A DNA stretch of 36,105 nt from Blastocatellia bacterium UBA7656 (GCA_002483445.1 DLHY01000170.1:1-36105); one strand, 5' to 3'. Shown: positions 16,105-23,993, numbered from the stretch's first letter. Notes: a model not told the origin generated them from the sequence alone. Program-made: numbers and translations.

Positions 16105-17706
16105 TTATTCGCTATTCGCGCCCGTGTATTCTCCAAATACTTTGCGCAAGCGATCAGAAATCTCTCCCAGCGTCGCGTAAGATTCGACTGCATGAATAAT
16201 TCGAGGCATCAGGTTTTCATCCACTCGCGCCGCCGCCTCGACTCTATCCAAAGCATCAAGAGCCGCCGCGTTGTCGCGCCTCGCGCGCACACCAAGGACG
16301 CGCTCCGCCTGCCCTCGCTCAAGCTCTTCATCAAGGCGAAACAGCGGGACGGTTGTCGCCTCTTCGATAGCGAAGCGATTCACGCCTACGACGACCTGCT
16401 GGCCCGATTCAATTGCCCGCTGATAATCATAAGCGGCTTTTTCAATCTCGCCCTGCACGTATCCCATTTCAATCGCGCGCAGCATTCCGCCCATCTCATC
16501 GATTCGGCGAATATAATCCGACGCGAATTTTTCTATCTCGTTCGTAATATGCTCGATTGCATAAGCTCCGCCGAGCGGGTCGGCAGTGTCAGCAACTCCC
16601 GATTCATAACATATCACCTGCTGAGTTCTTAGCGCGATACGCGCGGCATCTTCGGTCGGAAGTCCCAGAGCCTCGTCCATCGAATTCGTGTGGAGAGATT
16701 GCGCTCCGCCCAGCACCGCGGCAAGCGCCTGTATCGTCGTGCGGACGATGTTCACTTCCGGCTGTTGCGCGGTGAGCGAAGAGCCTGCGGTCTGCGCGTG
16801 AAAGCGCAGCATCAGCGAGCGAGGATCACGCGCGCCGAATCGCTCAGTCATGATGCGCGCCCACAATCTCCGCGCAGCGCGGAACTTCGCCACTTCTTCG
16901 AGGAACTGATTATGCGAGTTGAAAAAGAAAGATATACGCGGGGCGAAATCATCAACGTCAAGCCCTCGGTCGATAGCGGCTTCGACATAAGCAATTGCGT
17001 CTGCGAGAGTGAAGGCGATTTCCTGCGCGGCAGTCGAACCGGCTTCGCGGATGTGATAGCCCGATATCGATATGGTGTTGAATCGCGGAGCTTCACGGGC
17101 GCAGTAAGCGAAAATGTCTGTCACCAATCGCAGGCTCGGTCGAGGCGGATAGATGTAGGTTCCTCGCGCGATGTATTCCTTGAGTATGTCGTTTTGAATA
17201 GTGCCTGATATTTTATCTGTCGAGACTCCCTGTTTTCTGGCTACGACGATATACATCGAAAGCAGAATCGCGGCGGTCGAATTTATGGTCATCGAAGTCG
17301 AGACCTGATCCATCGGGATGGAACCGAACAATAGTTCCATGTCTTCGAGCGTATCGATTGCCACTCCTACCTTGCCCACTTCGCCTTGAGCCATCTGGTG
17401 ATCAGAGTCGTAACCCATCTGAGTCGGCAGGTCGAAAGCTACGGAAAGTCCAGTCTGACCGTGCGCGAGCAGATAACGAAATCTCGCGTTGGTGTCCGAA
17501 GCCGAGGCATAGCCCGCGTACTGTCGCATAGTCCACAATCGCCCGCGATACATCGAAGGGTAAGGCCCGCGAGTGAATGGGAACTGTCCGGGGTCGGCGA
17601 GGTCGCGCTCGTAATCAAGGTGATCGTCCGAAGGCCGGAAGACGGTTTTCATCTCAATGCCCGAACTCGTCTCGGCCTTATGTTCAGTCTTTTCTTTAGT
17701 GATCAT
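16105..17706 (-). CDS. Methylmalonyl-CoA mutase, catalytic (large) subunit
   Basis: The 533-residue protein catalyses the B12-dependent interchange of methylmalonyl-CoA and succinyl-CoA. TRGPYPSMYRGRLWTMRQYAG (45-65) and the following SASDTNARFRYLL are the substrate-CoA binding segments. GLSVAFDLPTQMGYDSD, SMTINSTAA, SGYHIREAG and FHAQTAGSSLTAQQP are further barrel signatures. The protein ends before any cobalamin-binding DxHxxG domain, so it is the split type (McmA1-like) and needs a separate small B12 subunit, not seen here. The size fits the split family. The start has GGAG 6 bases upstream and overlaps the stop of the GT87-like gene (ATGA). Isobutyryl-CoA mutase-type specificity cannot be excluded. 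Confidence 0.93.
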   Translation of the reverse strand: MITKEKTEHKAETSSGIEMKTVFRPSDDHLDYERDLADPGQFPFTRGPYPSMYRGRLWTMRQYAGYASASDTNARFRYLLAHGQTGLSVAFDLPTQMGYDSDHQMAQGEVGKVGVAIDTLEDMELLFGSIPMDQVSTSMTINSTAAILLSMYIVVARKQGVSTDKISGTIQNDILKEYIARGTYIYPPRPSLRLVTDIFAYCAREAPRFNTISISGYHIREAGSTAAQEIAFTLADAIAYVEAAIDRGLDVDDFAPRISFFFNSHNQFLEEVAKFRAARRLWARIMTERFGARDPRSLMLRFHAQTAGSSLTAQQPEVNIVRTTIQALAAVLGGAQSLHTNSMDEALGLPTEDAARIALRTQQVICYESGVADTADPLGGAYAIEHITNEIEKFASDYIRRIDEMGGMLRAIEMGYVQGEIEKAAYDYQRAIESGQQVVVGVNRFAIEEATTVPLFRLDEELERGQAERVLGVRARRDNAAALDALDRVEAAARVDENLMPRIIHAVESYATLGEISDRLRKVFGEYTGANSE

Positions 17707-19046
17707 AGCTGGCTCCGCTTTTGATTCTTGAGATTAACAAAACCTCCGTCTCGATGCCAGAACGCGGAAGCGGCAAACAGGAGTACGGCCCCTGCAAAAA
17801 CAAGCGAATGCGCATCCGCCCATTCCGCAAACGAAAGACCAACAATCTTTGGGCTTGTGAGATTGAAAAGCGCAAAGACGATAATCAAAACGACGCTCGC
17901 TGAAACGCGACGCGCTTCTACTTCCGTGATCGCCCGTTCGAGCAATTGAAAAACCGGCAGCAGCAGCGCGACGAAATGCGCTTTCCAACTGAGCGGCGAG
18001 AGCAAAACTATCAGGCAGAAAAACGGCGCGGCTTCCATCATCACATCGCAAGCGCGAGCAGCCGCCCACACTGCCAGAGCCAGCAATGCCATCGCTGAAA
18101 TAATGAAAACGGCGCTGGCAGGATCGCTCGAAGGTTTTTCGTCTTCCTGAGAGCCACGAGTGATTCGAGCCATCGCGCCGCGCAGCGATTGATTGCCCGC
18201 ATAACTCAAATCGAACCCCTGTTCGTTTTTGATCGTCCGATTGATGAAAGTTTCAAACGAGGCGATTGCATTCTGTCCGAACGGAACGAAGCTCAAAGCC
18301 ATCAAAGACACGATCATCAAACCGCACTGCGCTACAAATCCAGGTCTTCGCTTCGCCAGATGCCAGACAAGCAGAATGGCCGGAGTCAGCTTGATTGAAA
18401 CTGCGACTGCCAGCGCGAGCGATGAGGCGAGTTTTTTCTCTTTCGCGAAAAAATAAACGTGCGCGACAGCAAGCGCGGCAACCAGGATGTTCACCTGCCC
18501 CAGAGAAAAATTATCCAGAATGAAGCGGGAAAGAAGGATGATCGCTCCGGCCACAAGCAGATATTTTCGTTTGTCTGATCGTTCCGTGCCATTCAACGCA
18601 AGCAGCATCATCAATGTCACGACGAGCGCCGAGACGTTTATCAAAAACCAAAGGTATGCAGCGACGGAAAGAGGCGCAAGTGTGAGCGGCACGAGCATCT
18701 CGGCGAGAAGCGGCGGATAAAGATACGGAGTCCACGCGCCTATGAATCGTTGATAAGGGTCGCGCCCTGCGGTTACTTCCTGAGAGGCGAAATAGAAAAC
18801 ATTGAAATCGTTTTTGTAAACATTCGGATCGTCGCCCGACTTGCCAGCAAAATAAACTCCGCTCGTAAAAACAGCGATGAAAAAAATCAGCAGAAGCAAA
18901 TAGCGAAGAGTACAGTTTCCTATCTGATTGTCAGGAGTCGTTGATGTGGCGCAATCTGGCAGTTTGCGCTTTGCCCCGAAAGTATGAAAGTCGGGGATCG
19001 CGCAAGCTAACAGCTTGCGCCACTTTTTCTGAGGAGTCTTTGACAA
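17703..19046 (-). CDS. GT87-like (DUF2029) integral membrane glycosyltransferase; start uncertain
   Basis: The protein has about ten membrane helices. The first is LRYLLLLIFFIAVFTSGVYF, followed by a loop with NDFNVFYFASQEVTAGRDPYQ, where an Asp is expected to be catalytic in polyprenyl-phosphate-mannose-using GT-C enzymes. YLYPPLLAEMLVPL and FSLGQVNILVAAL are typical of the GT87/DUF2029 family. It probably adds a sugar to a lipid or glycan at the membrane. The open frame begins at a TTG at 19046. Its first about 30 residues (WRKLLACAIPDFHTFGAKRKLPDCAT) are a translation of palindromic repeat copy 2. A TTG at 18899, next to the first helix, is an alternative; neither has a convincing ribosome binding site. 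The stop overlaps the mutase start. Confidence 0.82.
   Translation of the reverse strand: MSKTPQKKWRKLLACAIPDFHTFGAKRKLPDCATSTTPDNQIGNCTLRYLLLLIFFIAVFTSGVYFAGKSGDDPNVYKNDFNVFYFASQEVTAGRDPYQRFIGAWTPYLYPPLLAEMLVPLTLAPLSVAAYLWFLINVSALVVTLMMLLALNGTERSDKRKYLLVAGAIILLSRFILDNFSLGQVNILVAALAVAHVYFFAKEKKLASSLALAVAVSIKLTPAILLVWHLAKRRPGFVAQCGLMIVSLMALSFVPFGQNAIASFETFINRTIKNEQGFDLSYAGNQSLRGAMARITRGSQEDEKPSSDPASAVFIISAMALLALAVWAAARACDVMMEAAPFFCLIVLLSPLSWKAHFVALLLPVFQLLERAITEVEARRVSASVVLIIVFALFNLTSPKIVGLSFAEWADAHSLVFAGAVLLFAASAFWHRDGGFVNLKNQKRSQL
18946..19023 (-). repeat. Dispersed palindromic element, copy 2 (inverted)
   Basis: This copy lies in the opposite orientation to the other three: GTGGCGCAAGCTGTTAGC reads on the minus strand from 19023, and the far end GTGGCGCAATC is at 18946 on the plus strand. 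It falls inside the open frame of the GT87-like gene and adds codons to its N-terminus without a stop. Confidence 0.88.
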
Positions 19047-19072
19047 ATTCGACCAACTCGCCCGTGAGCGAT

Positions 19073-19108
19073 GAAAACTGAAAACCGAAAACTGAAAACT
19101 GTTTTCAG
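19073..19108. repeat. Heptad repeat (GAAAACT) ending in a palindrome over the cdsA stop
   Basis: Four tandem heptads (GAAAACT with one GAAAACC) fill 19073-19100. They run into CTGAAAACTGTTTTCAG (19092-19108), a 17-base palindrome that overlaps the cdsA stop codon (19105-19107). It is the same heptad as at 1712-1856. Confidence 0.85.
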
Positions 19109-19914
19109 AGAAACCATTGCGAGTAGTAATAAATTACAGGCGCGCAAAAAAGCAGGCTGTCTATTCGATCCAGCATCCCGCCGTGGCCGGGAAAGATGAC
19201 GCCTGAATCCTTCACTCCCGCCCCGCGCTTGAGCATCGATTCCGCCAGGTCGCCTATCGGCCCGACTATTCCGATTATCACGCCGAGCGCGATGACGTGG
19301 AGAAGCGGTATCTCAGGAAAAAAAACTTCTCTGCAAACCACGCCTGCGATTGCCGCCGCGATGAACCCGCCCACTGACCCTTCGATTGTCTTTCCGGGAC
19401 TGACTCGCGGGGCGAGTTTGTGACGACCAATCGCGCGGCCCGTGTAATAAGCTCCCGTGTCGGTCATCATCACCATCGCGAAAAATGCAGTCAGAAGCTT
19501 CGCGGCAAGTTTGGGCGTTTGACCGTCTTCAAGCATTCGAACGCCGACAAGTGAGCCTGCAAGCAACGCGACATACAAAACGCCCAGCGATGTCACGGAA
19601 ACCGTCATCAGCGATTTGCTCATATCCCCGGCCTGAAAAACCGCAATCGAGAGCGACACCAAAACAAGCCCCGATATGACGGCGGCAATCAGATGCGGGC
19701 GATTGACCGTAAAGCACGCGACGACGGCAATGCCTGCCGCGTAGCCCAAAGTTTTTTGAGAAGCGATTTCAAACTTCGAGGCCAGCGCATAGAATTCGTA
19801 AAGCCCTATGAGAATGGCAATGCCCGTGAGCGCAGCGAAGTAATAAGGCGTATCCGACCAGACGGTGTAAAGAAGAATCGGGAGGGCGACGATTGCGGTC
19901 AGTATTCGTTTCAT
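19105..19914 (-). CDS. cdsA: Phosphatidate cytidylyltransferase CdsA
   Basis: This 269-residue inner-membrane enzyme makes CDP-diacylglycerol from phosphatidic acid and CTP, the entry to phospholipid synthesis. The family signature runs from Ser226 to Arg250 (S-x-L-K-R, x4, K-D-x-G, then PGHGGMLDR), complete with its acidic and Lys residues. Before it are SPGKTIEGSVGG (172-183) and about seven to eight membrane helices. Length is normal. The ATG at 19914 has no Shine-Dalgarno sequence because palindromic repeat copy 3 begins only 8 bases upstream. It follows uppS in the same direction, an arrangement common in bacteria, where the two serve envelope lipid synthesis. Confidence 0.96.
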   Translation of the reverse strand: MKRILTAIVALPILLYTVWSDTPYYFAALTGIAILIGLYEFYALASKFEIASQKTLGYAAGIAVVACFTVNRPHLIAAVISGLVLVSLSIAVFQAGDMSKSLMTVSVTSLGVLYVALLAGSLVGVRMLEDGQTPKLAAKLLTAFFAMVMMTDTGAYYTGRAIGRHKLAPRVSPGKTIEGSVGGFIAAAIAGVVCREVFFPEIPLLHVIALGVIIGIVGPIGDLAESMLKRGAGVKDSGVIFPGHGGMLDRIDSLLFCAPVIYYYSQWFL

Positions 19915-19922
19915 TCGAAATC

Positions 19923-19995
19923 GTGGCGCAAGCTGTTAGCTTGCGCCCTCCAAATTTCGCATTTTCAGGGCGCGCAATCTGAAAGATTGCGCCGC
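19923..19995 (+). repeat. Dispersed palindromic element, copy 3
   Basis: A 73-bp copy with intact first hairpin (GCGCAAGCTgttAGCTTGCGC, perfect) and a second one (GCGCAATCT/AGATTGCGC). It occupies most of the uppS-cdsA gap, 8 bases upstream of the cdsA start codon and 16 bases after the uppS stop. Confidence 0.92.
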
Positions 19996-20011
19996 CAGAC
20001 TCATCGTAGTC

Positions 20012-20836
20012 TCACTTCACGCCGGCGGCGACGCGCGAATCTTTTTCCGCAGGCTTCACGTCGCCATAGCGTCGCTCTCGCTTCTGATATTCCAGTATGG
20101 CAGCGAAGAGAGCGGCTTGGCGGAAATCAGGCCATAGAGTATCGGTCACGTATATTTCGCTGTAGGCTATTTGCCAGAGAAGAAAATTCGACACGCGCAT
20201 TTCTCCGCTCGTGCGAATCAGCAGATCGGGATCAGGCAGCCCTGCGGTGAAAAGATACTTCTCGAAATCCGATTCTGTTATATCCGAAGGATTCTTTCCC
20301 TGTCGCGCACATTCATCGATCAGATTCCTGCAAGCTTCGATTATCTCTACCCGCCCGCTGTAGTTGAGCGCGACCGTCAAGAGCGTGCCTGTGTTCATAG
20401 CGGTTTCGCGTCGCGCGTGATCGACCTGGCGGCGCACATCGGCATCAAGTCCCTCCTCGCGCCCGATGGTTTGAAAGCGTATGTTGTTTTTTTTCAGAAT
20501 AGCGAGTTCTTTTCTCAGGAATTCTTTGAGCAGCCCCATCAATGCCGTGACTTCAAGTCGCGGGCGTTTCCAGTTTTCGGTTGAGAATGCGTAGAGGGTG
20601 AGGCACTCCAACCCGAGGCGGGCTGAAGATTCGACCGTCGAGCGGACGGCTTCGGCTCCGGCGCGATGTCCGGCCACTCGCGGCAGGCTCCGACGCGAAG
20701 CCCATCGCCCGTTGCCGTCCATTATAACCGCGATGTGCGAAGGCAGGCGGGCAGGGTCTATCTGTCTCAAAAGGAATTCTTCTTTCGACCCGCGATCAAT
20801 CAAACCTTCGAATTCTTCAACAAGATTATTGCTCAT
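20012..20836 (-). CDS. uppS: Isoprenyl (undecaprenyl) diphosphate synthase
   Basis: The 274-residue cis-prenyltransferase extends farnesyl diphosphate with isopentenyl diphosphate to make the C55 carrier used for peptidoglycan and other glycans. IAVIMDGNGRWA (35-46) holds the catalytic Asp40. GHRAGAEAVR, TLYAFSTENWKRP (80-92) and LLIRTSGE (205-212) with RVSNFLLWQIAYSE are all family signatures. A 30-residue N-terminal extension is typical for many bacteria. The start lies 21 bases after the truA stop and the ribosome binding site is weak. With cdsA downstream it forms the usual uppS-cdsA pair, here split by a palindromic repeat. Confidence 0.96.
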   Translation of the reverse strand: MSNNLVEEFEGLIDRGSKEEFLLRQIDPARLPSHIAVIMDGNGRWASRRSLPRVAGHRAGAEAVRSTVESSARLGLECLTLYAFSTENWKRPRLEVTALMGLLKEFLRKELAILKKNNIRFQTIGREEGLDADVRRQVDHARRETAMNTGTLLTVALNYSGRVEIIEACRNLIDECARQGKNPSDITESDFEKYLFTAGLPDPDLLIRTSGEMRVSNFLLWQIAYSEIYVTDTLWPDFRQAALFAAILEYQKRERRYGDVKPAEKDSRVAAGVK

Positions 20837-20857
20837 TATGATTACGCCGCTGCCAAT

Positions 20858-21592
20858 TTAATAGTCCACTCTCATCAAAGTCAACCCGGCTGCGGGCGCG
20901 CATGGCCCTGCTCGCCTTCGGTCGCGGCTTTCGAGTATCGCGGCCATTTCAACAGCCTCGCGATGGCCCCGGCCTATATCGATCAGCGCCCCGGCGATAG
21001 TCCTGACCATGTATCGAAGAAAGCCGTCGGCAATGACAACTATGGCCAGCCCATTCGATTCACGTTCGATATGGATCGTTTCAATGTTTCGGACATGGCT
21101 TCTGACTTCCGAACTGCTCACGGTGAAGGCGGTGAAATCATGCTGGCCGATGAGCGCCTGAGCGGCTCGAATCATTTCATCTGTATTCAACTGTCCGCGA
21201 TGATGGCAAACGTAGCGGCGAACGAACGGGCTTACCACATCCGCTGTCCATATACGATATCGATATGTTTTTCTTCGAGCCGACAGTCGCGCATGAAAGC
21301 TCTCGTCTATGAACTCTACGTCAAGCACGCGAATGTCGCGGTCGAGATTGCCGTTGATCGCGTCGCGCAACTCCATTGGCGCAAACCTGCGCTCAAATTG
21401 AAAGCTTGCGACCTGGCCTTCGGCGTGAACCCCCGCATCAGTGCGGCCTGCGCCGTGGACAGTCACCTCCCGGCGATCAAGCAAGGAAATCACTCTCGTC
21501 AATTCGCCCTGAATCGTGCGAAGGTCGCGCTGCATCTGCCAGCCATGATAATCCGTGCCATCGTATTGAACCGTTATCCTGACGTTTTGCAT
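20858..21592 (-). CDS. truA: tRNA pseudouridine(38-40) synthase TruA
   Basis: The 244-residue enzyme converts uridines at positions 38-40 of tRNA anticodon arms to pseudouridine. GAGRTDAGVHA (47-57) holds the catalytic Asp52. QYDGTDYHGWQMQ, RKTYRYRI, HDFTAFT and the C-terminal FLRYMVRTIAGALIDIGRG are family signatures. I start at the ATG at 21592, which shares one base with the pyrE stop (TAATG). A start 19 codons further upstream is less likely because it lies inside pyrE. Its position between pyrE and uppS suggests an operon of housekeeping genes. Confidence 0.95.
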   Translation of the reverse strand: MQNVRITVQYDGTDYHGWQMQRDLRTIQGELTRVISLLDRREVTVHGAGRTDAGVHAEGQVASFQFERRFAPMELRDAINGNLDRDIRVLDVEFIDESFHARLSARRKTYRYRIWTADVVSPFVRRYVCHHRGQLNTDEMIRAAQALIGQHDFTAFTVSSSEVRSHVRNIETIHIERESNGLAIVVIADGFLRYMVRTIAGALIDIGRGHREAVEMAAILESRDRRRAGPCAPAAGLTLMRVDY

Positions 21593-22167
21593 TACTGCCT
21601 GCGGCTCCCCGGCTTGACGGCTGCGGTTCCCTGTTTGCACAACGGACACTCCGGCGGATCGAATGCGGGAACGTCGAGAACGATCAAGGCTTCTCGCCTG
21701 ACTCCGACATCGACGCCACCGCCGCTGCGATCAACCACAGAGCCAGCGCCGATGCACACGCCGCCCGCGCGAGTGACTGCTTCGATAGTCTCGCGGGTCG
21801 AGCCTCCGGTAGTCACTACGTCTTCGACCACGAGTATTTTTTCGCCCGACTCGATGCGAAATCCACGGCGGAGCGTCATCACCCCCGCCTCGCGTTCCGT
21901 AAAGAGCGCCCTCACTCCGAGAGCGCGAGCCGTCTCGTGAGCCACGATTATTCCACCGATAGCCGGAGCGACCACCGAGTCGATTTGCTCGCCGCTGAAA
22001 CGGGCTGCCAGAGCCTTTCCTATCCATTCGGCGTGATCGGGGTGTTGAAGCACGAGCGCGCATTGAAGGTAACGGGCGCTGTGAAGGCCGGAGGTGAGTT
22101 GAAAATGACCTTCGAGCAATGCGCCAGTCTGTTGGAAAATCGAAAGCAGATACTGGGTTTCGTTCAT
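21592..22167 (-). CDS. pyrE: Orotate phosphoribosyltransferase
   Basis: The 191-residue enzyme joins orotate to PRPP in pyrimidine synthesis. The PRPP loop ILVVEDVVTTGGST is at 111-124. The flexible catalytic loop EREAGVMTLRRGF (91-103) and the early GALLEGHFQLTSGLHS are typical. The C-terminus CPLCKQG has two cysteines (174, 177), seen in a subset of bacterial enzymes. I start at 22167, with AGAGAGCGAGAG just upstream. The longer frame from 22218 would begin inside a hairpin (22196-22233) and adds residues not typical of the family. It heads the leftward pyrE-truA-uppS-cdsA series. Confidence 0.93.
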   Translation of the reverse strand: MNETQYLLSIFQQTGALLEGHFQLTSGLHSARYLQCALVLQHPDHAEWIGKALAARFSGEQIDSVVAPAIGGIIVAHETARALGVRALFTEREAGVMTLRRGFRIESGEKILVVEDVVTTGGSTRETIEAVTRAGGVCIGAGSVVDRSGGGVDVGVRREALIVLDVPAFDPPECPLCKQGTAAVKPGSRRQ

Positions 22168-22195
22168 CTCTCGCTCTCTTGAATCGATTGAGTCA

Positions 22196-22233
22196 AATGC
22201 GAAATGCGGGGTTTTCATTCCGCACTCCGCATT
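22196..22233. repeat. Hairpin-forming AATGCGG repeat in the pyrE leader
   Basis: Bases 22196-22209 and 22220-22233 form a 14-bp inverted repeat with two mismatches, built from AATGCG units. A TATGAT -10-like hexamer on the minus strand (22246-22251) would place it in the pyrE leader RNA. There is no T run after it. Regulatory function is unproven. Confidence 0.55.
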
Positions 22234-22381
22234 CGAAATGAGCCGATCATACTAGCACGATCACACGACAACAGGCACTCATCTGCGAAGCTAAGGCTGA
22301 AACTTTTTCTCAAAATATTTTTATAGGCGTGAGCCTTTTCTCTTCTCTTTTCCGCATGAAGAATTGAAGGCAGTAAATATT

Positions 22382-22398
22382 TGTCAAAGTCTTTGACA
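22382..22398 (+). promoter_or_regulatory. Palindrome with a consensus -35 box before the tandem-repeat secreted protein
   Basis: TGTCAAAG-T-CTTTGACA is a perfect 8-bp palindrome with one central base. Its right arm contains a consensus TTGACA (22393-22398). A TACAAA (22418-22423) lies 19 bases further on, a poor match and spacing for a -10. The palindrome could bind a dimeric repressor; this is inference. Confidence 0.45.
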
Positions 22399-22442
22399 GG
22401 TGACGCTGATGAAAAGCTACAAAGTGTGGGGAGGGTGAATCT

Positions 22443-23273
22443 ATGAGTATCTCAGTGAAAAGAAGATTGAATGTGCCTCCAACTATGGCCTCAAAATCGA
22501 TCCTGAACAGCCGCGAAGTTGTTTCGAACTCGCGAGCGCCGCGCAAGTGCCTGATCGCTCTTGTTGCGGTTGCCATTCTCTCGATGGGCTGGCTGCGGGC
22601 TTCAGCAAGCGACTTCGACCTGCGCCTCAAGGACGATGCGACGGGAGACAATCTCTTCGTCAATTTAGTGACAGGAGATTATCTGTTTTTCAATGGCAGA
22701 AAGCAGAGCTTTTTTTCAGGAAAAGGAAAGTTGACAGTCAATTCCTGCACGATTGAGTTGCAAGACAGCGGGCGGAGTTCAAAGCGTTCGGATCGCAGAG
22801 TTTACGTCAGCTATAGTCTTTGCGATAAAGTTGCGAGCGCCGTGTGCGAGGTTTTCGCCACAGGCGAGTCGTTCTCTGTCAACGACAAAGACGCCGCCGA
22901 CAACGAACGCCCTTTGTTCAAAGACGAAGATGATCCGTCTGATTCAGAAGAAAACGCGCGCATAAGATTCGATGGGTTCTGTCTCGAAGGCGACTCGAAC
23001 GGATGCTCCTTGTCTATAGACGGCGGAGACTACGTATTCAGAGACACGAGAAAAGGCGTCACGCTGGAAGGGTCAGAGCATAGCAGACTGATATTCAATG
23101 GTTGCAAGGTAAAGCTGACAGACGTGGGAGACCCCAAACGCCCGGATCGGCGCGTTTCTGTCGAGATCAATACCTGCACGCGCAAGGCAAAAGCTCTGAT
23201 TTGGATTGAGTCCACCGGCAGAACTTCTACGATAACTGACAGCAATATTTCTGATAGCAGTTGCAATAACTGA
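22443..23273 (+). CDS. Secreted protein with two tandem copies of an unknown domain
   Basis: The 276-residue protein has a long N-terminus and a signal-peptide core (about 36-56, CLIALVAVAILSMGWLRASA). The mature part contains two related segments of about 70 residues (about 70-139 and 188-257). Each has GDY followed by an aromatic pair, a Cys in VNSC/FNGC, then I/V-x-L-x-D-x-G, a spacer ending in R-x-DRRV-x-V, and a second Cys. The four matched cysteines suggest one disulfide per copy. An acidic linker (150-172) joins them. GGGAGGG lies 7 bases before the ATG. The family is not recognised; the two-Cys beta-rich repeat suggests a small extracytoplasmic barrel or sandwich. Confidence 0.8.
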   Translation: MSISVKRRLNVPPTMASKSILNSREVVSNSRAPRKCLIALVAVAILSMGWLRASASDFDLRLKDDATGDNLFVNLVTGDYLFFNGRKQSFFSGKGKLTVNSCTIELQDSGRSSKRSDRRVYVSYSLCDKVASAVCEVFATGESFSVNDKDAADNERPLFKDEDDPSDSEENARIRFDGFCLEGDSNGCSLSIDGGDYVFRDTRKGVTLEGSEHSRLIFNGCKVKLTDVGDPKRPDRRVSVEINTCTRKAKALIWIESTGRTSTITDSNISDSSCNN

Positions 23274-23296
23274 ACGCAGCGAGTTTTTGAAGCGAT

Positions 23297-23334
23297 GAGT
23301 GATGGTGAAGGTAAAACTTTACTGTCACTCTTTT
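23297..23334 (+). terminator. Possible terminator after the tandem-repeat protein
   Basis: GAGTGA (23297-23302) pairs with TCACTC (23325-23330), and inside it GTAAA pairs with TTTAC. TTTTC follows. The stem is interrupted, so strength is uncertain. Confidence 0.4.
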
Positions 23335-23364
23335 CATGGATGTGTTGATTCGCTTGCCTGATGA

Positions 23365-23393
23365 TCGACTATTGCAAGGCGAGCGTCTAAAAT
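23365..23393 (+). promoter_or_regulatory. Predicted promoter of mobA giving a nearly leaderless transcript
   Basis: TCGACT (23365-23370), a 17-base spacer and TAAAAT (23388-23393) resemble a housekeeping promoter. The expected start of transcription is only a few bases before the mobA ATG (23403), and no Shine-Dalgarno sequence exists there. Confidence 0.45.
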
Positions 23394-23402
23394 CAAAGCC
23401 GG

Positions 23403-23993
23403 ATGAAAACCGCAGGATTCGTCACCGCAGGCGGGCGCAGTTCGAGAATGCACAGGGACAAAGCTCTGCTCAAGCTCGGCGACGAGACTTTGATCGAGCG
23501 CGTCATCGCTGCGCTTCGCCCTGTCACCTCATCGGTCTCCATCATTGCTAACGATCCTCTCTATGAGAAATTCGGGCTTCCTGTTTTTTCGGACACGCAT
23601 CAGGGGTACGGCCCGATGGAAGCGATTCGCACGGCGCTCGCAAACACCGCAGCGCCGAGAGTCGCGCTCGCAGGCTGCGACATGCCTTTCGTCACATCAG
23701 AGTTATTCGCGTTCCTCATCGATCAGGCTGAAATATATGACGCGGTGGTTCCGCTCGACAAAGAGAGAAGGCTTGAGCCTCTTTGCGCCGTGTATTCGAC
23801 CGGAGCGATGAGCGCGGTTTGTCGTTTGATAGAGAGAGGCGATCTCAAGACAGCGCGGCTCTTCGACAGGATCAATGCGCGATTTGTCGAATTCGAAGAG
23901 GTGCGACATCTCCCGCATTCAGAATTGTTTTTTGAGAACATCAATACGCCCCAGGATTATGATCGCGCCATCAGACTGGTGGGCGAGAAGTGA
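23403..23993 (+). CDS. mobA: Molybdenum cofactor guanylyltransferase MobA
   Basis: The 196-residue protein should attach GMP to molybdopterin to form the guanine dinucleotide cofactor. TAGGRSSRM, then D19-K20 (8-20), is the nucleotide-binding loop of this NTP-transferase fold. AGCDMPF (90-96) holds the metal-binding Asp93. The C-terminal FFENINTPQDYDRA is typical for MobA and related nucleotidyltransferases. The length is normal. No other cofactor genes are nearby, so it may act with molybdoenzyme genes elsewhere. The start lies just after a -10-like element without a ribosome binding site, suggesting a leaderless message. A related MobA-like cytidylyltransferase is the main alternative. Confidence 0.88.
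   Translation: MKTAGFVTAGGRSSRMHRDKALLKLGDETLIERVIAALRPVTSSVSIIANDPLYEKFGLPVFSDTHQGYGPMEAIRTALANTAAPRVALAGCDMPFVTSELFAFLIDQAEIYDAVVPLDKERRLEPLCAVYSTGAMSAVCRLIERGDLKTARLFDRINARFVEFEEVRHLPHSELFFENINTPQDYDRAIRLVGEK

Noticed and set aside
1712..19108. CRISPR array suggested by short direct repeats (CAGTTTT heptads)
   Set aside because: The units are 7 bases with no spacers between them, and no cas genes are present.
20666..21940. Long open frame on the plus strand opposite uppS, truA and pyrE (424 codons)
   Set aside because: It is entirely antisense to three well-recognised genes, has no family motifs and no ribosome binding site; it arises from codon bias of the real genes.
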